The notes: generated by a model from the sequence alone, not told the origin. A stretch of DNA of 64,000 nt from Peromyscus leucopus (GCF_004664715.2 NC_051083.1:100407661-100471660); one strand, 5' to 3'. Numbered from the stretch's first letter, positions 1 to 11,404 are shown. Numbers and translations: made by a program.

Positions 1-540
1 ATGGTCCCAAGTTGAGCACAGAGGAGAAAGGCCTTCACCTTGCTGCTTCTTCAGAGTGCCCTAAAAAACCATAAGAGACCCAGGGACAGCAGATTGCATT
101 CTATAGACTTAGTAAACTACTGATCATTTCAATACTAGGGAATGTGATCAGTAGCTCAATAACAAAGCTAGAAGCCAGGAAAGTATGACACTGATTCCAT
201 AGCTCTTAAAAAAAACTCAAATCTTGTTTTTGTTAAAATGAAACAAATTTAAGAATCAACGAAAGACCAACTGTCTGAATCCATTTAATATATACAGATG
301 CAAATCACTCTAAGAGAGAAGTATCTTAACACACCTCCAAGGGAGGTATTCTAGTGTCAAGTGAGCACCTTAAAGGTCAGGAACAATGTTGAGAGGATAT
401 GCAAGTATGTGCCCTTTTCAAGGTAGATGTTTTGAAACTTTTATGAGTTTCCCAAAGGGGTAGATAAAAGTTTAGCTACTCACCAAGAGAGGAGTTCAAG
501 CCCCAGGAACCAATAGACACACTCAGAGGGACTGAGAACT
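1..540. other. Unassigned intergenic sequence
   Basis: AT-rich sequence with no repeat family, splice-flanked exon or long reading frame that I recognise. Both strands are broken by frequent stops. Confidence 0.4.
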
Positions 541-685
541 GCAAGTGGGCATGCTGGAACATGCTTGTAATCCCAGCATTCACGGGGCTGAGACTGAGGT
601 TCACAACAAGTTCACAAAGAGCATGAGCTGAAGAATGAGGTCTCCTCTTGAAAAACTGCAAAAAGAAAAGAAAAACAGGAATCTA
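541..685 (+). mobile_element. B1-related SINE (diverged)
   Basis: A 7SL-derived SINE core is visible: a 'cttgtaatcccagcatt' block, then a 'gctgagactgaggttcacaa' block and an A-rich tail near 657-680. It is too diverged for a subfamily call and could be an old PB1-type monomer. Confidence 0.6.
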
Positions 686-725
686 GGAACCATAAGATGT
701 CAAACTTTTAATAAAATGAGTATCA

Positions 726-945
726 GTGGGGCTGGAAAGGTGGCTCAGTGGCTATGTGCACAGGTTGCTCTTGCAGAGACCCAGCACTCATGTGACAGCT
801 TACAACCCTCTTTAGCTCCAGTTCCAGGGGATCTAACACCATCCTCTGGCTCCCAAAGGCACCAGGCATGCACATGTTGTAACAGACAAAATACTCATAC
901 ACATAATATATATTTAAATGAATCTTCTTAAAAATAAGAATGAGT
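726..945 (+). mobile_element. B2 SINE
   Basis: Starts with the tRNA-like head 'ggctggaaaggtggctcagt' (box A region), followed by the 'ctccagttccaggggatct' body and an A/T-rich tail. Diverged but near full length. Non-coding, ancestrally transcribed by Pol III. A 98-residue reading frame crossing it is incidental. Confidence 0.88.
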
Positions 946-1121
946 ATCAAATCTGTGTAGCATGAATTGCAAATGGTGTTACTAAAGTTCATGATGAGAG
1001 GTCTTCATTCTCTCTGCCCACCTTCCCAGTGGAAAATGCTCCTTGATATGATAGAGAGCTGAGAGCTCAATGGAGTGATTCAGAGGGGACAAACAACACT
1101 TTTCAAATATTATCATTATTC

Positions 1122-1226
1122 TCTCTTGTTCTTTTATTGAAGATAAATTTAAAACAGTACATTCTGATTTTAGTCTTCCACCTTCCAACTCCTTCCAGAT
1201 CCTCCTCAATTCCCCACCCACCCACT
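1122..1226 (-). mobile_element. L1 3' end fragment, antisense
   Basis: The T-rich start 'cttttattgaagataaattt' leads into C/T-rich sequence with 'ccttccaactccttccagat'. This is the appearance of a reverse-complemented rodent L1 (Lx-like) 3'UTR terminus. About 100 bp, 5'-truncated. Confidence 0.6.
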
Positions 1227-1227
1227 G

Positions 1228-1395
1228 GTGCACAGGCTAGCCTCGAACCCCTGATCCTCCTGCTTCTACCTCTTGAGTGCTAGGATTACATTCAGGTGCT
1301 ATTACAACCCAGTTTACATGGTTATGGGGGTCAAGGCCAAGACCTCATGCATCTTGTGCATGCATTCTAGTGAACCATATCCAGAGCCTCTGAAT
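1228..1395 (-). mobile_element. B4-like SINE (B1 plus ID halves), antisense
   Basis: Reverse-complement B1 block ('ctagcctcgaacccctgatc', 'gagtgctaggattaca') followed by a reverse-complement ID-like block ('ccaagacctcatgcatct'). B1-then-ID on the minus strand is the order expected for an antisense B4. Two separate insertions would look similar. Confidence 0.55.
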
Positions 1396-2508
1396 AATCA
1401 CTTTGAAGTGCAGTCTAGCAGACCTGCACAAGGCTTCGGTCCTGAACTGGCATGCAGGAGGAAGATTACTCAAGCAGAGACCATGGGCAGGTAGATTTGA
1501 GATTATCACATTATAAGTATCTCATTCATATGTAAGACAAAGTCCTTCCTGCTCTATTGTGTAAGACTCTGTAGTTGAGGAAACCACTGACAGAAGACAC
1601 TCTACATAGGTTATTATTATAAAGCAGGCTAATGGACCAGGTGAGTAATCAGAATTCTAGGCAAGGGAGTTCAATACATGCTAACTCACTGAACAAAATG
1701 TAGGCAGCATCTGGCCTCATTAGGAATAGAAACGTTTCTTTGAAATGTTTTAGACTTCAATACAGAACAAAGTCGGCTAAGTTTCTTCACTTACTGTCTG
1801 CAAGTGACAGGCTGCTACCTAGATATGTAGAGGGCTGTCAATGTTCATTGTTCTAAAAAAACCATTCACAAGTTATGAGTTATCATGTATACCACTTTCC
1901 CCCTTACCAAGACTTTCATCTTTGGTGAAGACTTCTGTCCTTGACATGGGTGGGAAATTTCCAGAAACACAAAGACACCCCGAAGACTACTTCCAAATAA
2001 TCCGATGTCTAAATGTTGCATACTTATCATTTGTTTCATTTCACAAAGTGTTTATAATGTAAGCATTATTATATAGTACATATTATTATCTAGTGTCCTC
2101 CATTATGTATTTAGATGTAAAGTTAAAAATGATAATTGAAGTTATAAAACCACAAAACTATTAGAGTTCAGTAATGTGACTGAACTCATTTATGAACACA
2201 AAAACCTTTTGCCTGACTTTACTATATATTATTGTTTTGAAGTTTTTGTGAGTTCCCTTCAAAAATGATTTCACAGTCTAGAAATCATTGTTTTAAAGTT
2301 TTTTATGGTGGTAACGTGTTATTCTTTAAGAGATGATTGATATGTTGGAACCTGTCAAAAGTCATTCTATTGATTTAAATGTGATTACACTGGGTAATTT
2401 AACTAGAGCAGAAATAAATTCTATTTATATTGCAAGGCATTTCTTTTCTTATGAGAATCCTACCCTAGTTCAGTATCTAAAGATTTCATAAATTTATGAA
2501 AAGATGGG
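1396..2508. other. Unassigned intergenic sequence
   Basis: About 1.1 kb without a recognised repeat. A 73-residue frame at 1841-2062 has no known-family motif and no surrounding exon signals, so I do not call it a gene. Confidence 0.4.
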
Positions 2509-2511
2509 TAT

Positions 2512-2815
2512 CTTAGTCCGTCTTGACTTTTATAGCAGGAGTCTCTATAGCTTGGGTGGTTTCAAATGACAGAAATGTAGTTTTTACCATGCTGGAAGTT
2601 GGGAAGTTCAAGATCAAGGACTTGGTAGATTAATGTTTTAGTGGGGTTACACTTTCTGGATCATAGAGTGTATTATCTTTACATAGTACAAGATATTCTA
2701 GTGTTTTCATGACCTAACTATCTCCCAAAGGTACCACCTTTTAATGAAGGACTTCAATAGGGTCTCAAACATTCATTCTTTGCAATGGGTAAACAAATCT
2801 CCTAAGAGAATCTCA
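2512..2815 (-). mobile_element. MLT1-like MaLR LTR, antisense
   Basis: Reads in reverse complement like an MLT1 LTR: 'tatcttagtccgtcttgac' at one end, 'ggaagttgggaagttcaagatc' in the middle, then 'atgacctaactatctcccaa'. About 300 bp and heavily diverged. Mammal-wide non-autonomous ERVL-type LTR, regulatory in origin and non-coding. Confidence 0.65.
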
Positions 2816-2869
2816 CAAAATTGTTTCATGCAACAACTTTGAAAGCAAACATGAAAAAATAAGAATTTC

Positions 2870-2945
2870 AGAAGTAGAGATGTAGTTCAGTGGTAGCAGA
2901 AATGCCTATCATGCATTGAAGTCCTAGGTTCAATCAATCACCAGC

Positions 2946-2948
<3 letters not shown>
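2870..2948 (+). mobile_element. ID SINE
   Basis: The tRNA-Ala-like body 'gatgtagttcagtggtagca' and 'gtcctaggttcaatcaatca' preserves A and B box positions. The A-rich tail has become the adjacent (AC)n tract. Confidence 0.78.

Positions 2949-3000
<52 letters not shown>
2949..3000. repeat. (AC)26 microsatellite
   Basis: Uninterrupted AC dinucleotides directly after the ID element, the usual fate of a SINE tail. Likely length-polymorphic. Confidence 0.97.
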
Positions 3001-3002
<2 letters not shown>

Positions 3003-3609
3003 TATATACTCAGATTTATCTCCATTGTTCGAATTGCAAAGTGACTTAGTCACACTATATATTCCATAACAAGATTAACTAGATTGACTGAAAAAGAAAC
3101 CAGGTGGTCTTCTCAAGAAGTTTCATTTTTGAGCCTTACAACTCAGTGTCGGTCTGGCATCCTCCCCAGAGATAAAACTTTTTAAAAACATACAAAGCAC
3201 TAACCAGAAAGATTTGTGACAAAAAAGTGCAGAGTGAATCCATAAGAATAAATACAGTTTAGGAGTCACTCTTCATTTTATCACAAGAAGATAAGAACCT
3301 CCGAATATTTGCCCATTTTATAATCTAAATATCTTTTTGTAAAAGAACAATTTTCAAACACATGTTAGGCAATAAATTTATTTTATCACTTTTCAGCCAA
3401 ATGCTTGGCCTATTCATGTATCTTCAATTAGTCTGATTTTAGAGACATGAAGAATCTAAAATAGAGCTATAAAATATTCACTACAAATACTTTTCATGCA
3501 AAAATAAGTACAGGATGAGAAAGAAAATAGGCTGACATATAAAAGCAAGCATTTATGCAAGCTTCTATGGGAGATAATCACCAACAAGTCTACCCAACAA
3601 TGATACCTC
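3001..3609. other. Unassigned AT-rich sequence
   Basis: No family, gene or RNA recognised. Reading frames are short and random. Confidence 0.4.
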
Positions 3610-3858
3610 TAAAACACAAAAACGCCAGCATAGCAGAATAACACTAAGGGAGCAGTAGTGGCACATATACCTTGGCAGTAACCAATAGCTTTCTACTTGG
3701 ACTTAGGACCCACTCAACAGGAAGGATACCAAGCATGATACTGGAAACCTAGCTACTTTATGCTGGTGAAATCATGCTTATTGGAAGAGAACCTACAATT
3801 TACACTTTGCTATACCAGCACCATCCCTAACTTAATTCTAAATACTTGTTGTCATTCA
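3610..3858 (+). mobile_element. L1 3'UTR, left part of a split copy
   Basis: Contains the rodent L1 3'UTR phrases 'gcagtaaccaatagctttct' and 'gacttaggacccactcaaca', then 'catgatactg'. Homology stops where an LTR begins and appears to resume at 4357. Read as one older L1 interrupted by later insertion. Confidence 0.6.
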
Positions 3859-4249
3859 ATATCTTAGTTAGAGTTTCTATTGCTACAATGAAACACCATG
3901 ACCAAAAGGCAAGTTGGAGAGGAAAGGGTTTATTTGTCTTACATTTCCACATCACTGTTCATCATCAAAGGAAGTCAGGACAGGAACTCAAACAGGACAG
4001 GAACCTGTAGGCCGAAACTAATGTAAAGGCTATGGAGGGGTGCTGCTTACTGAATTGCTCCTACTTTCCAGGATCACCAGCCCAGGGATTCTCCAACCAA
4101 AATGGGCCAGGCCTCCAATATCAATCATTAAGAAAATGTTCTACAGGCTGGTATACAGCCAGATCTTTTGGAGGTGTTTTCTCAATTGGTGCTCCCTCTT
4201 TTCTAGTGACTCTAGTTTAAGTCAAATTGACATAAAACTAGCCAGAACA
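3859..4249 (-). mobile_element. MaLR-type LTR (ORR1/MT-related), antisense
   Basis: About 390 bp. On the minus strand it starts 'tgttctggctagttttatgt' and ends near 'ggtcatggtgtttcat' and 'gaaactctaact', the layout of rodent MaLR LTRs. It carries the 'cacatcactgttcatcatca' block. Exact subfamily uncertain. No internal region, so a solo LTR. Confidence 0.65.
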
Positions 4250-4273
4250 TGCATACATGCATACATGCATACA

Positions 4274-4305
<32 letters not shown>

Positions 4306-4308
4306 CAT

Positions 4309-4356
<48 letters not shown>
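4250..4356. repeat. (CATA)n then (GT)23 compound microsatellite
   Basis: Tetranucleotide CATA/CATG units at 4250-4310 run into uninterrupted GT at 4311-4356. The tract sits exactly at the LTR/L1 junction. Reading frames of cysteine-valine or histidine-threonine repeats across it are artefacts. Confidence 0.96.
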
Positions 4357-4358
<2 letters not shown>

Positions 4359-4975
4359 TCCTGATCCCTCATCAAGAAAACTTCTCTTTGCAATAGATGG
4401 AGACCATTACAAAAAAATCACAACTGATCAAAGTGCCAAATTGTAGAGCCCTGACACAACTGAACCATCTACAACACAACTCCTGCATGTAAGGTTCAGG
4501 GACCATTGAGGGAATGGGGATTTAAAGATTTTAAGAGCCAGAGGAACAAGGAATTTACTGTATGATTGTGTCTTCTAGAAATTTTGGAAGCTATGCCCGT
4601 AAAGTCTCAACAACGGGACTGCCTAGTACATGAGGCCTCAACCACACACAAGTAACTTCAGGCAACTAAACAATTCTGAGATTGAGAGGAATGAGCACAC
4701 CAATTGGTTATCCAATACCAAAAGGTCAGCCCTGAAAACATACATACAAGTAACATTATGCAAGCTGAGTGGGTTCTATTTATGTATTATGAAATATATA
4801 TTATGCATTCATATATTTGCATTCTTATAAAATGTATTATATATATTTTTGTAAGACATTTTTTAAAAAATAGTTCATTAATCTGAGAGATAATAAGTGG
4901 AGTTATATTGGGGGGTAGAGGAAGGAAAGTGAAGGGGCAATATTGTAATTATAATCTCAAAATTTTCTCAAAAAA
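4357..4975 (+). mobile_element. L1 3'UTR, right part of a split copy
   Basis: Carries 'aagagccagaggaacaagga', then 'accaattggttatccaatac' and 'gtcagccctgaaaacataca', diagnostic of rodent Lx-type 3'UTRs. It ends with 'taattataatctcaaaattt' and A-rich sequence. Same orientation as 3610-3858 and in the expected order. Confidence 0.8.
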
Positions 4976-5037
4976 ACAAGAATTTATTACAATCAAACAC
5001 AAACATACTGAAAGAATCATACTTTTTGTTGAGATGT

Positions 5038-5130
5038 TACTATATTCTTGAAGCTGGTCTTAAAACCCTAAGTTCAAGCACTCTTTCTACCAAGGAGCAG
5101 AGAATGCAGATATGTGCCCCCACACCTGGC
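5038..5130 (-). mobile_element. B1-like SINE fragment, antisense
   Basis: Weak reverse-complement B1: 'gaagctggtcttaaaaccct' aligned with the 'gctggcctcgaactc' region, ending 'gcccccacacctggc', which matches an antisense B1 5' end. Highly diverged. Confidence 0.5.
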
Positions 5131-5694
5131 GGAATCATACACTTGATACCAGCTAAGTATTTGATTCTCTTGACACTATGTACCTCTTCCTCAAAATACA
5201 GTCTATATGCATTGTTCACCTCTAAAAGCAACTCCAAGTCAGCACTTAGGCATCCACTTTCCCAAATGCTAGATTCATACACAACTGTCTTTTGGGCATT
5301 TCTTTGGGGTTGTTCCCAGTCAATTATTGTGTGCTGCTGTACGGAGCATGTATCTACATCATTCCTGGTGTGTGAGATAGGTATTTACATAGAAACAGGG
5401 CCCTCTGCAGTTATTCAAAGCAGTTGTCCTATACAAAAAAAACGCAAACACATCCAAAATTAACAAGACCATCCACCAAAATCAGTTTCTCTGTTTGAGC
5501 TCTTCTCCATTTACATGATAACATTGGCTTTCCTCTGCCATTGAGTTCAGGAGGCTGAAGGTTCTTCTGACAGCTCTGGTGTACTAAAATAAATTGGTGG
5601 AGAAACAAGCAAAATTGCTACAAAACCCTTCTTTGAATTTTTTTTCTGACTTGTAAAATATCCCAACTATTCTCTCATGGTTTGCAAACATAAA
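5131..5694. other. Unassigned intergenic sequence
   Basis: The longest frame here (to 5463, 145 codons on the plus strand) begins inside the B1-like fragment and shows no conserved domain, signal peptide or intron structure. No repeat recognised beyond the B1. Confidence 0.4.
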
Positions 5695-6505
5695 TTTCTT
5701 CTTCTTTTTTATTAATTTTTTTTCATTTTTTTACATACTAACTACAGTTTCCACTCCCTCTTCTCCCTGTTCCTTCTACCCACCTCCCCTCTATCGTCCC
5801 CCTCCTCCCCTTGACTTCTCTGTTCAGAAAGAGGCAGGCCTCCCATGGGAGTCAACAAAGCATGACATATCACTTTGAGGAAGGACTAAGCTCCTCCCCA
5901 TGCATCAAGGATGGGCGAAACATCTCTGCATGGGGAATAGGTTCCAAAAAGACAGCTCTTGTGCCAGGGACAGGTCCTGATCTCACTGCTAGGAGTCTTA
6001 CAAACAAAACAAATTTTACAACTGTTATCCACATACAGAGGGCCTAGTTTGGCCCCATGCAGGCTCCCTCATTGTCTATAGTTGGTGAGTTCCCACCAGC
6101 TAGGGTCAGCTGTCTCTGCAGATTTCCTCATCATGATCTTGACCCCACTTTGCTCATACAATCCCTCCTCCCTCTCTTCAACTGGACTCCTGGAGCTTGG
6201 CCCAGTGCTTGGCTGTGGAACTCCGCATCTGCTTCCATCAGTTACTGAAGGAAGGCTCTCTGTTGACAATTAGGGTAGTCACCAATCTGATTACTGGGGT
6301 AGGCCAGTTCAGGCACCCTCTCCACTATTGCTAGTAGTCTAAGCTGAGGTCATCCTTGTGGATTCCTGGGAGTTTCTCTGGCACTTAACTCCAAAGTGGT
6401 TCCCTCTATCAAGATATTTCTTTTATTACTCTCCCCCTCTGTCCTGTCCCCAACCCAATTCCTCATGATCCCATCTGCCTGTCCCTCCCCTCCACTACCA
6501 CCACT
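5695..6505 (-). mobile_element. L1 3'UTR, antisense
   Basis: About 800 bp. Starts with T-rich sequence (antisense tail), then C/T-rich sequence, 'ggcctcccatgggagtcaac', 'cttccatcagttactgaagg', 'accaatctgattactggggt' and 'tccttgtggattcctgggag'. The same blocks occur in sense at 28.7-29.5 kb. 5'-truncated before ORF2. Confidence 0.9.
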
Positions 6506-7105
6506 GAAAACATAAAATCTTTATTTCAAAGCAATAATGGACATTGTAGACCCAAGCTAGATGACTCATTTTCATAAGAGAGGTAATTGAAGTCAAGAAA
6601 AGTTGAAGGGCTGGCCTAAGGTTGTGTAGTTAAAGGGCTTAGTGACAGACATTGGGTTAGAATAGGGATCATCTAGTTCTCTTGGTCTGGAAGTATTTCA
6701 CTACAAAATTACCCCTTTCTTCACCTTGCTTCAGCATCAGTATCTGATCTCTGCCTGCTTAAATCTGTCTTACTCCTTTAGCCATATTAATCTATATAAA
6801 ATATTTCTTTTCTCATAAAAGTTTAATGGTCCTATGCTGCTTTGTAAAGCAGAATGGATAGTGCTTACTTTAATAGTCCTTTTTTAAGAAACCTACCTAC
6901 ATCAACATGCTTTTTCACATTAATAGAATAAAAGAGAAAGCACATGGTTCTTTCTAGTAATTAAAATTTTTAGTTTATTATTCAAAGTGTCATATATTTA
7001 TATAATGAATTTTCTTCTCTTTAGAACCCATTTCACTGTCTCATGCCCCTCTCTTTTACTGAAACTCAACATGCCCCCTATGACTTTCAAGTCTTGCTTT
7101 TTATT
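6506..7105. other. Unassigned AT-rich sequence
   Basis: Nothing recognised. Confidence 0.4.
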
Positions 7106-7168
7106 GGGACCTGGCATAGTGTGCCTGAGATCTTGGGTTTAATCCTCAGTACCACCAAAAATATAGTA
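7106..7168 (+). mobile_element. ID-like SINE fragment
   Basis: 'gtgcctgagatcttgggttt' and 'aatcctcagtaccaccaaaa' resemble the 3' half of an ID element with B box and short tail. It lies inside a 122-codon frame (7043-7411), which argues against that frame being a gene. Confidence 0.5.
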
Positions 7169-7825
7169 ATAGAGGTGCTATACCAATACTGTGGGGTAAA
7201 AGTTATAAAAATGGATGACCTGTTGATCCTTCCAACAATCTATACTAACCTCAAGGAAATTATGATGAGTGAAAAAAAATCATATAGTGTACTGATGTAT
7301 TTATATGAAAATGTCAAAATGAAACCTATTTCTTGGTATGCTGACCAAAAATTAATGAAAAGAAATATTTTAAAATCCCCAAAGAACTCATATTGTATTA
7401 TTCCATCTTAACAACCTGAAATAATAAAATAATAAAATTAGAAACAGAGAACAGATTAGAGATGGGCATTGTTTAGGAAAGAAGTAGACTGAGATACAGA
7501 TATAAAGGAGTATCATGACGGGGCCATGCAAATAGTTCTGAGTGTTCTCTAGTGTTTATGTTCAAAATCTACATGTGATAAAACTGCATAGGAAAATACA
7601 CATGCACACGTAGACAAACAAATGAATGGAAACAATTTGTATCAATTATACTGATTCCACTTTCTTAGTTTGAACCTATAATCATTAGAGATCTGCCCAA
7701 TGTGGAAAAGCTGGAACATAGGACTCCTCTCAAACTTTTTTCAACCTTTTGTCCATATATACTTATTTCAAAATTAATTACTCTAAAAATACAGAAAAGT
7801 GTGAATCTCTTTAACTTGTTGACTT
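7169..7825. other. Unassigned intergenic sequence
   Basis: AT-rich. The tail of the 7043-7411 frame lies here. No protein motif is recognisable. Confidence 0.4.
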
Positions 7826-8100
7826 CAACTAGGATTTAGATGTGATTTGAAGGCTGATAAATCACAGGTTTGGTACTCATTGTGGCGATGTTGAACTGAC
7901 AAAGCCTATAAGAAGCAAGGCCTGTTGGGAGGTATTATTTGGTGGGAACACTGCCCGCAGAAGCTATTAACAAAGTTCTTATGGCCTCCAGCTGAGTGGC
8001 CATGAGAATGAATTGGGGAATCAAACTTAAAATCGTAGCATGGGGCCTCAAACTGAAAATCATAGCCCTAGAAGCAGTAAAAGGCAAGAGGATTGTTAAA
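7826..8100 (+). mobile_element. MaLR LTR, 5' half of a split copy
   Basis: The phrases 'ggtttggtactcattgtggc', 'aggcctgttgggaggta' and 'cactgcccgcagaagctatt' match the 5' half layout of MT/MLT-type MaLR LTRs. The element breaks at an L1-like tail and its 3' half appears from about 8346. Confidence 0.55.
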
Positions 8101-8345
8101 GACAGATGGGCCAACCTATTTGTTTTTTAATTGAAATTGATATTCTTATTTGCATTTTATTTTTTATTTTATTTTAGTTATCATTTTTCTTCTTTTTATA
8201 TTTATCTTATTTTTATTATTTCTTTGTTAGTTTTCCTTTGTGGGGGACACTACAAGGGTAAGGGTTGGATGAGGAGGAACTGGAGTTGGGTACGATTGAG
8301 GTATATAATATGAAATTCCCAAAGAATCAATCAATAATTAAAAAG
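8101..8345 (+). mobile_element. L1 (Lx-like) 3' terminus inserted in an LTR
   Basis: A T-rich block ('tttattttttattttatttt') precedes 'gatgaggaggaactggagtt' and 'atgaaattcccaaagaatca', ending in an A-rich tail. The same T-rich/G-rich order occurs at 19.59-19.77 kb. Severely 5'-truncated. Confidence 0.65.
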
Positions 8346-8690
8346 AAGCCAAGAGAGTAGAAAGGGGAAAGGGAGAATGAGAGGGAGAAAAAGGAAAGAT
8401 AGAGAGACAATAATAATAAATGAATATGAATGAGATTTTTAAACTGACATTACATCCCAACTCATTTTCTAGTCTTTTTTATAAAATCTCTCCAAGTCAT
8501 TTTCTAGCTTCTTATTCTGTAATCTCTCTTCATTTCTGTTTTCATCATTGTGATTCTATCCACCATGAAACCTTCAACAGAGGTCAAAGACATGAGGCCA
8601 ACAAATCTCCAAAACTGTGAGCAAAAGAAGCCTCCTTCCTTCGTAGGTACCCAGCTTCATGATTTGATTACAGCAACAGAGGGTGGACAA
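8346..8690 (+). mobile_element. MaLR LTR, 3' half of a split copy
   Basis: Contains 'gacatgaggccaacaaatct', 'ccaaaactgtgagcaaaaga' and 'gattacagcaacagagggtg', the typical 3' end of MaLR LTRs (U3/R polyadenylation side). A purine-rich stretch at 8340-8400 may be part of the LTR or expansion after insertion. Confidence 0.6.
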
Positions 8691-9057
8691 GCACAACTTT
8701 CTTTAGATTTAGCCATGCCAAGTTACATTCTGCCGAGTGTGAGGAATTTTAACTGAGAAAGAGATGTAATTCCTTTTCGCAAAGCAATGTGTGGGCAGTT
8801 AAAGATTCTTCTGTAACAAAGATAGTAGAGGCTGAGATATTTCAATCAACAGTTGAATCAGTTGAAAGTAATAGAAAGAAGCCATGAATAACCTAATAAA
8901 CTGCAAACATCAAAGCTTTGTACAAAACATATTCAAGAATGCTTTGACATTTGCGTTTCAATGAAATTCCATCTTGGAAGTCAAAGTAAGCAAGGTTTGA
9001 GTATCAATTTTCCCTAAGTCTGAGAATAAGATATATCAGAGGTTGTTTCCTTATAGG
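8691..9057. other. Unassigned intergenic sequence
   Basis: No recognised repeat or gene. Confidence 0.4.
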
Positions 9058-9165
9058 GGAAATAGCATTCTTGGAGATGGCTGTGAGAATTAAAAGAAAT
9101 CCATGCAAAATATATAGCACAGATCCCAGAACTTAAGTATGTAATAATGTAAATACTAACTATTC
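9058..9165 (+). mobile_element. MIR SINE fragment
   Basis: The 3' part of a mammal-wide MIR is suggested by 'ggctgtgagaattaaaagaa' followed by 'tatatagcacagatcccaga'. Ancient and weak. Confidence 0.45.
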
Positions 9166-9431
9166 TGTCTCTTCTTTAAGGAAAGCAGGAAATGAAGAAA
9201 AAAGATACATCTGAAGTGCTAAAAATGAACTGAAACCCAGGCCTTTCTTGCACATGCTATCCAACTGCTAGATAATACCCCAGTCACTAATTTAATAAAG
9301 GTTATGTTTTTTAAAACTTTAGCAAATGCTATAAGTAATGGAGAAACATTAGACCCATTTTCTCCATCATCAGAAACACAACCACAATTTCCATCTACTA
9401 TTGCCAGCCATAGTAAATGTTATAAAGTAAC
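9166..9431. other. Unassigned intergenic sequence
   Basis: No repeat or gene recognised. Confidence 0.4.
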
Positions 9432-9788
9432 TGGTGAAGTTTGATAGAAAATGGCCCCCAACGGGGGTGGTAAATTAGGAGGTGTGGCCTTGTTGGAGTA
9501 GGTGTGGTCTTGTTGAGGAAGTGTGTCACTGTGGAGGCAGGCTTTGAGGTCTCATACATGCTCAAGCCACTACAAGTGAGATAGACCACTTCCTGCTGCC
9601 TATGAGTAAAAACTCTCAGCTCCTTCTCCAGCACCATGTCTGCCTGCCTGCTGCCTTGCTTCCAACCATAACAATAATAGACTAAATCTCTGAACTGTAA
9701 GTGAGCCACTACAATTAAATGTTTTTGCTTTATAAAAGATTCTGTGTTCATGGTGTCTCTTCACAGCAAAGAAACCCTAAATGAGACA
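9432..9788 (+). mobile_element. ORR1-type MaLR solo LTR
   Basis: About 357 bp with the ORR1 signature in order: 'ggaggtgtggccttgttgga', 'ggaagtgtgtcactgtggag', 'tccttctccagcaccatgtc', 'aattaaatgttttt', 'catggtgtctcttcacagca', ending 'atgagaca'. Flanks gtaac/ttaac are consistent with a decayed 5-bp duplication. No internal sequence. A minus-strand frame across it is incidental. Confidence 0.88.
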
Positions 9789-10949
9789 TTAACAATTACG
9801 TAAAATATAAGAAACCGATATAAATTAATTATTTGCAAAACAAAATCATAGTCTACCAAAAACGACCACAAAGTGAGAGCTCAGCCTGGTTTCCAGACAA
9901 AATATCAACCAATAGAAGTTATTTCCAAAATTTTATACTTGGGACAATACACAAGAAAAGATGACCAACTGTAAGACTAGTCCTAGTAAGAAAAAGAAAT
10001 TATAAATAATACAAAGGTAAAAGGAGTAAGTGCCTTTATAAAGGAAAAACTTCAATTAAAAAAAGAGAAACAGGATGCTTTTTAAAGAGAGACTCATTTT
10101 ATATTATAATGAAGATGCTGGGTGTCCACAGTTTGATATATTTAATGCAATGCTAATCAAAATTTTAGTCAAATTTTAAAGTAAACATTAACAAATAAAT
10201 GTGTATGAATAATAAGCTAATATTGCAAAGGAAATCATAAAGTGTCCTCAAGACCAATAAAATAGGCTGTGAAGATGAAAAATCTAATTACTAACCCAAA
10301 CTGATCAAGAAAAATAGAAAGCCAGAATAAACTAATAATCATTTATTCAAATGGAATACATGAACAGGATTCTTTTATTACATCACTCAAAACAGAGGTC
10401 AGATAATAGACTAAAAATTTATGCACATGTGTTGCTATGACCACTGAGAAATGACAATTATTATTTACATAAACTATTTTAGAAACTAGAGATAGGAAAC
10501 TACCAGAGTCATGAAGCCCTTAGGACTTGACGTGCCTTGAAAACAAAACCATACAGCTAGAGGAAGAAGAAATACAGATAGTATGGAATGAGTTCTAACA
10601 GGAACATGAATGAAAAATATCCTACATAGGATGCAAGAATATCTGGTAAGGTGGCATATTAAAGAGGACATATTACCATTTCCCCAATAATGAATGGTTA
10701 AGAATTAAGAAATCTAATTATATAAATTAGTGTATCAACAAATTAAAGAAAAATACACAGTATTATTTATAGAAACCTAAAGGGTCATAGTTAAGTCAAC
10801 ATTGTAAAAACCGTTGGGGAATCAGCAATAAAAAAAAATTTAATCTATCAAAATACTACAGATATTTTTAAAAATGCTGGTAAGTCAGATGACAGAAACA
10901 AGTAAATGTCCAGCAAAATCTCTTTTCATTTCCTTGGGGCATATACCTA
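9789..10949. other. AT-rich region with weak ancient L1 traces
   Basis: Near 10130-10175, 'tttaatgcaatgctaatcaa' resembles a conserved ORF2 stretch. Near 10730-10800, 'tatcaacaaattaaagaaaa' resembles an upstream ORF2 stretch. The two are in non-collinear order, so if real they are separate or rearranged L1M fragments. Nothing else recognised. Confidence 0.35.
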
Positions 10950-11290
10950 CACTAGATTTCCCAACTCAACAGAAAACTGGCTGGGGCTGTGTGACTGGGT
11001 AACAGCCAGTGGAGTATGAGAGGATGTTTATTTGCCACATCTAAGTCTCTCGTACTGTGAAATTTTCCATGCTCTAGTCTCCAGCTGGAAATACATATCT
11101 TCAAAGAGACTTTGGAACACACATGTAAAGAAACCATAAAAATGACATCATCCAGGTTTCTAGAGTAAATCCATAAAGCACAGCTCCTACTACTCCATGA
11201 ACACAGAAATCTCATGGAATTATGAGGATATACTTTTACTGTTTTGAACTTTCTCATAGTTAGGCATATTTGTTATATTATCATTATAAT
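10950..11290 (+). mobile_element. MLT1-like MaLR LTR
   Basis: 'ggctgtgtgactgggtaaca', 'ccacatctaagtctctcgta' and later 'atggaattatgaggatatac' follow the order of MLT1 C/D-type LTRs. Old and diverged. Confidence 0.5.
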
Positions 11291-11404
11291 CCCATGGTAA
11301 TCAAAACACAATTTGTTATTATTTTCTCCACAAATCAGGAAAACCACAAGACTCTGATGTACTTACAGTAAACTCACCAGAAATAAAGATAGGAATAAAA
11401 TCAT

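Noticed and set aside
726..945. tRNA gene from A/B box motifs in SINE heads
   Set aside because: B2, B3 and ID heads are tRNA-derived retroposons; no intact cloverleaf with anticodon arm is present.
5026..5463. 145-codon plus-strand frame as a gene
   Set aside because: Starts in a B1-like fragment, has no domain, signal peptide or exon structure.
7043..7411. 122-codon plus-strand frame as a gene
   Set aside because: Crosses an ID-like SINE and shows no conserved motif; consistent with chance in AT-rich DNA.
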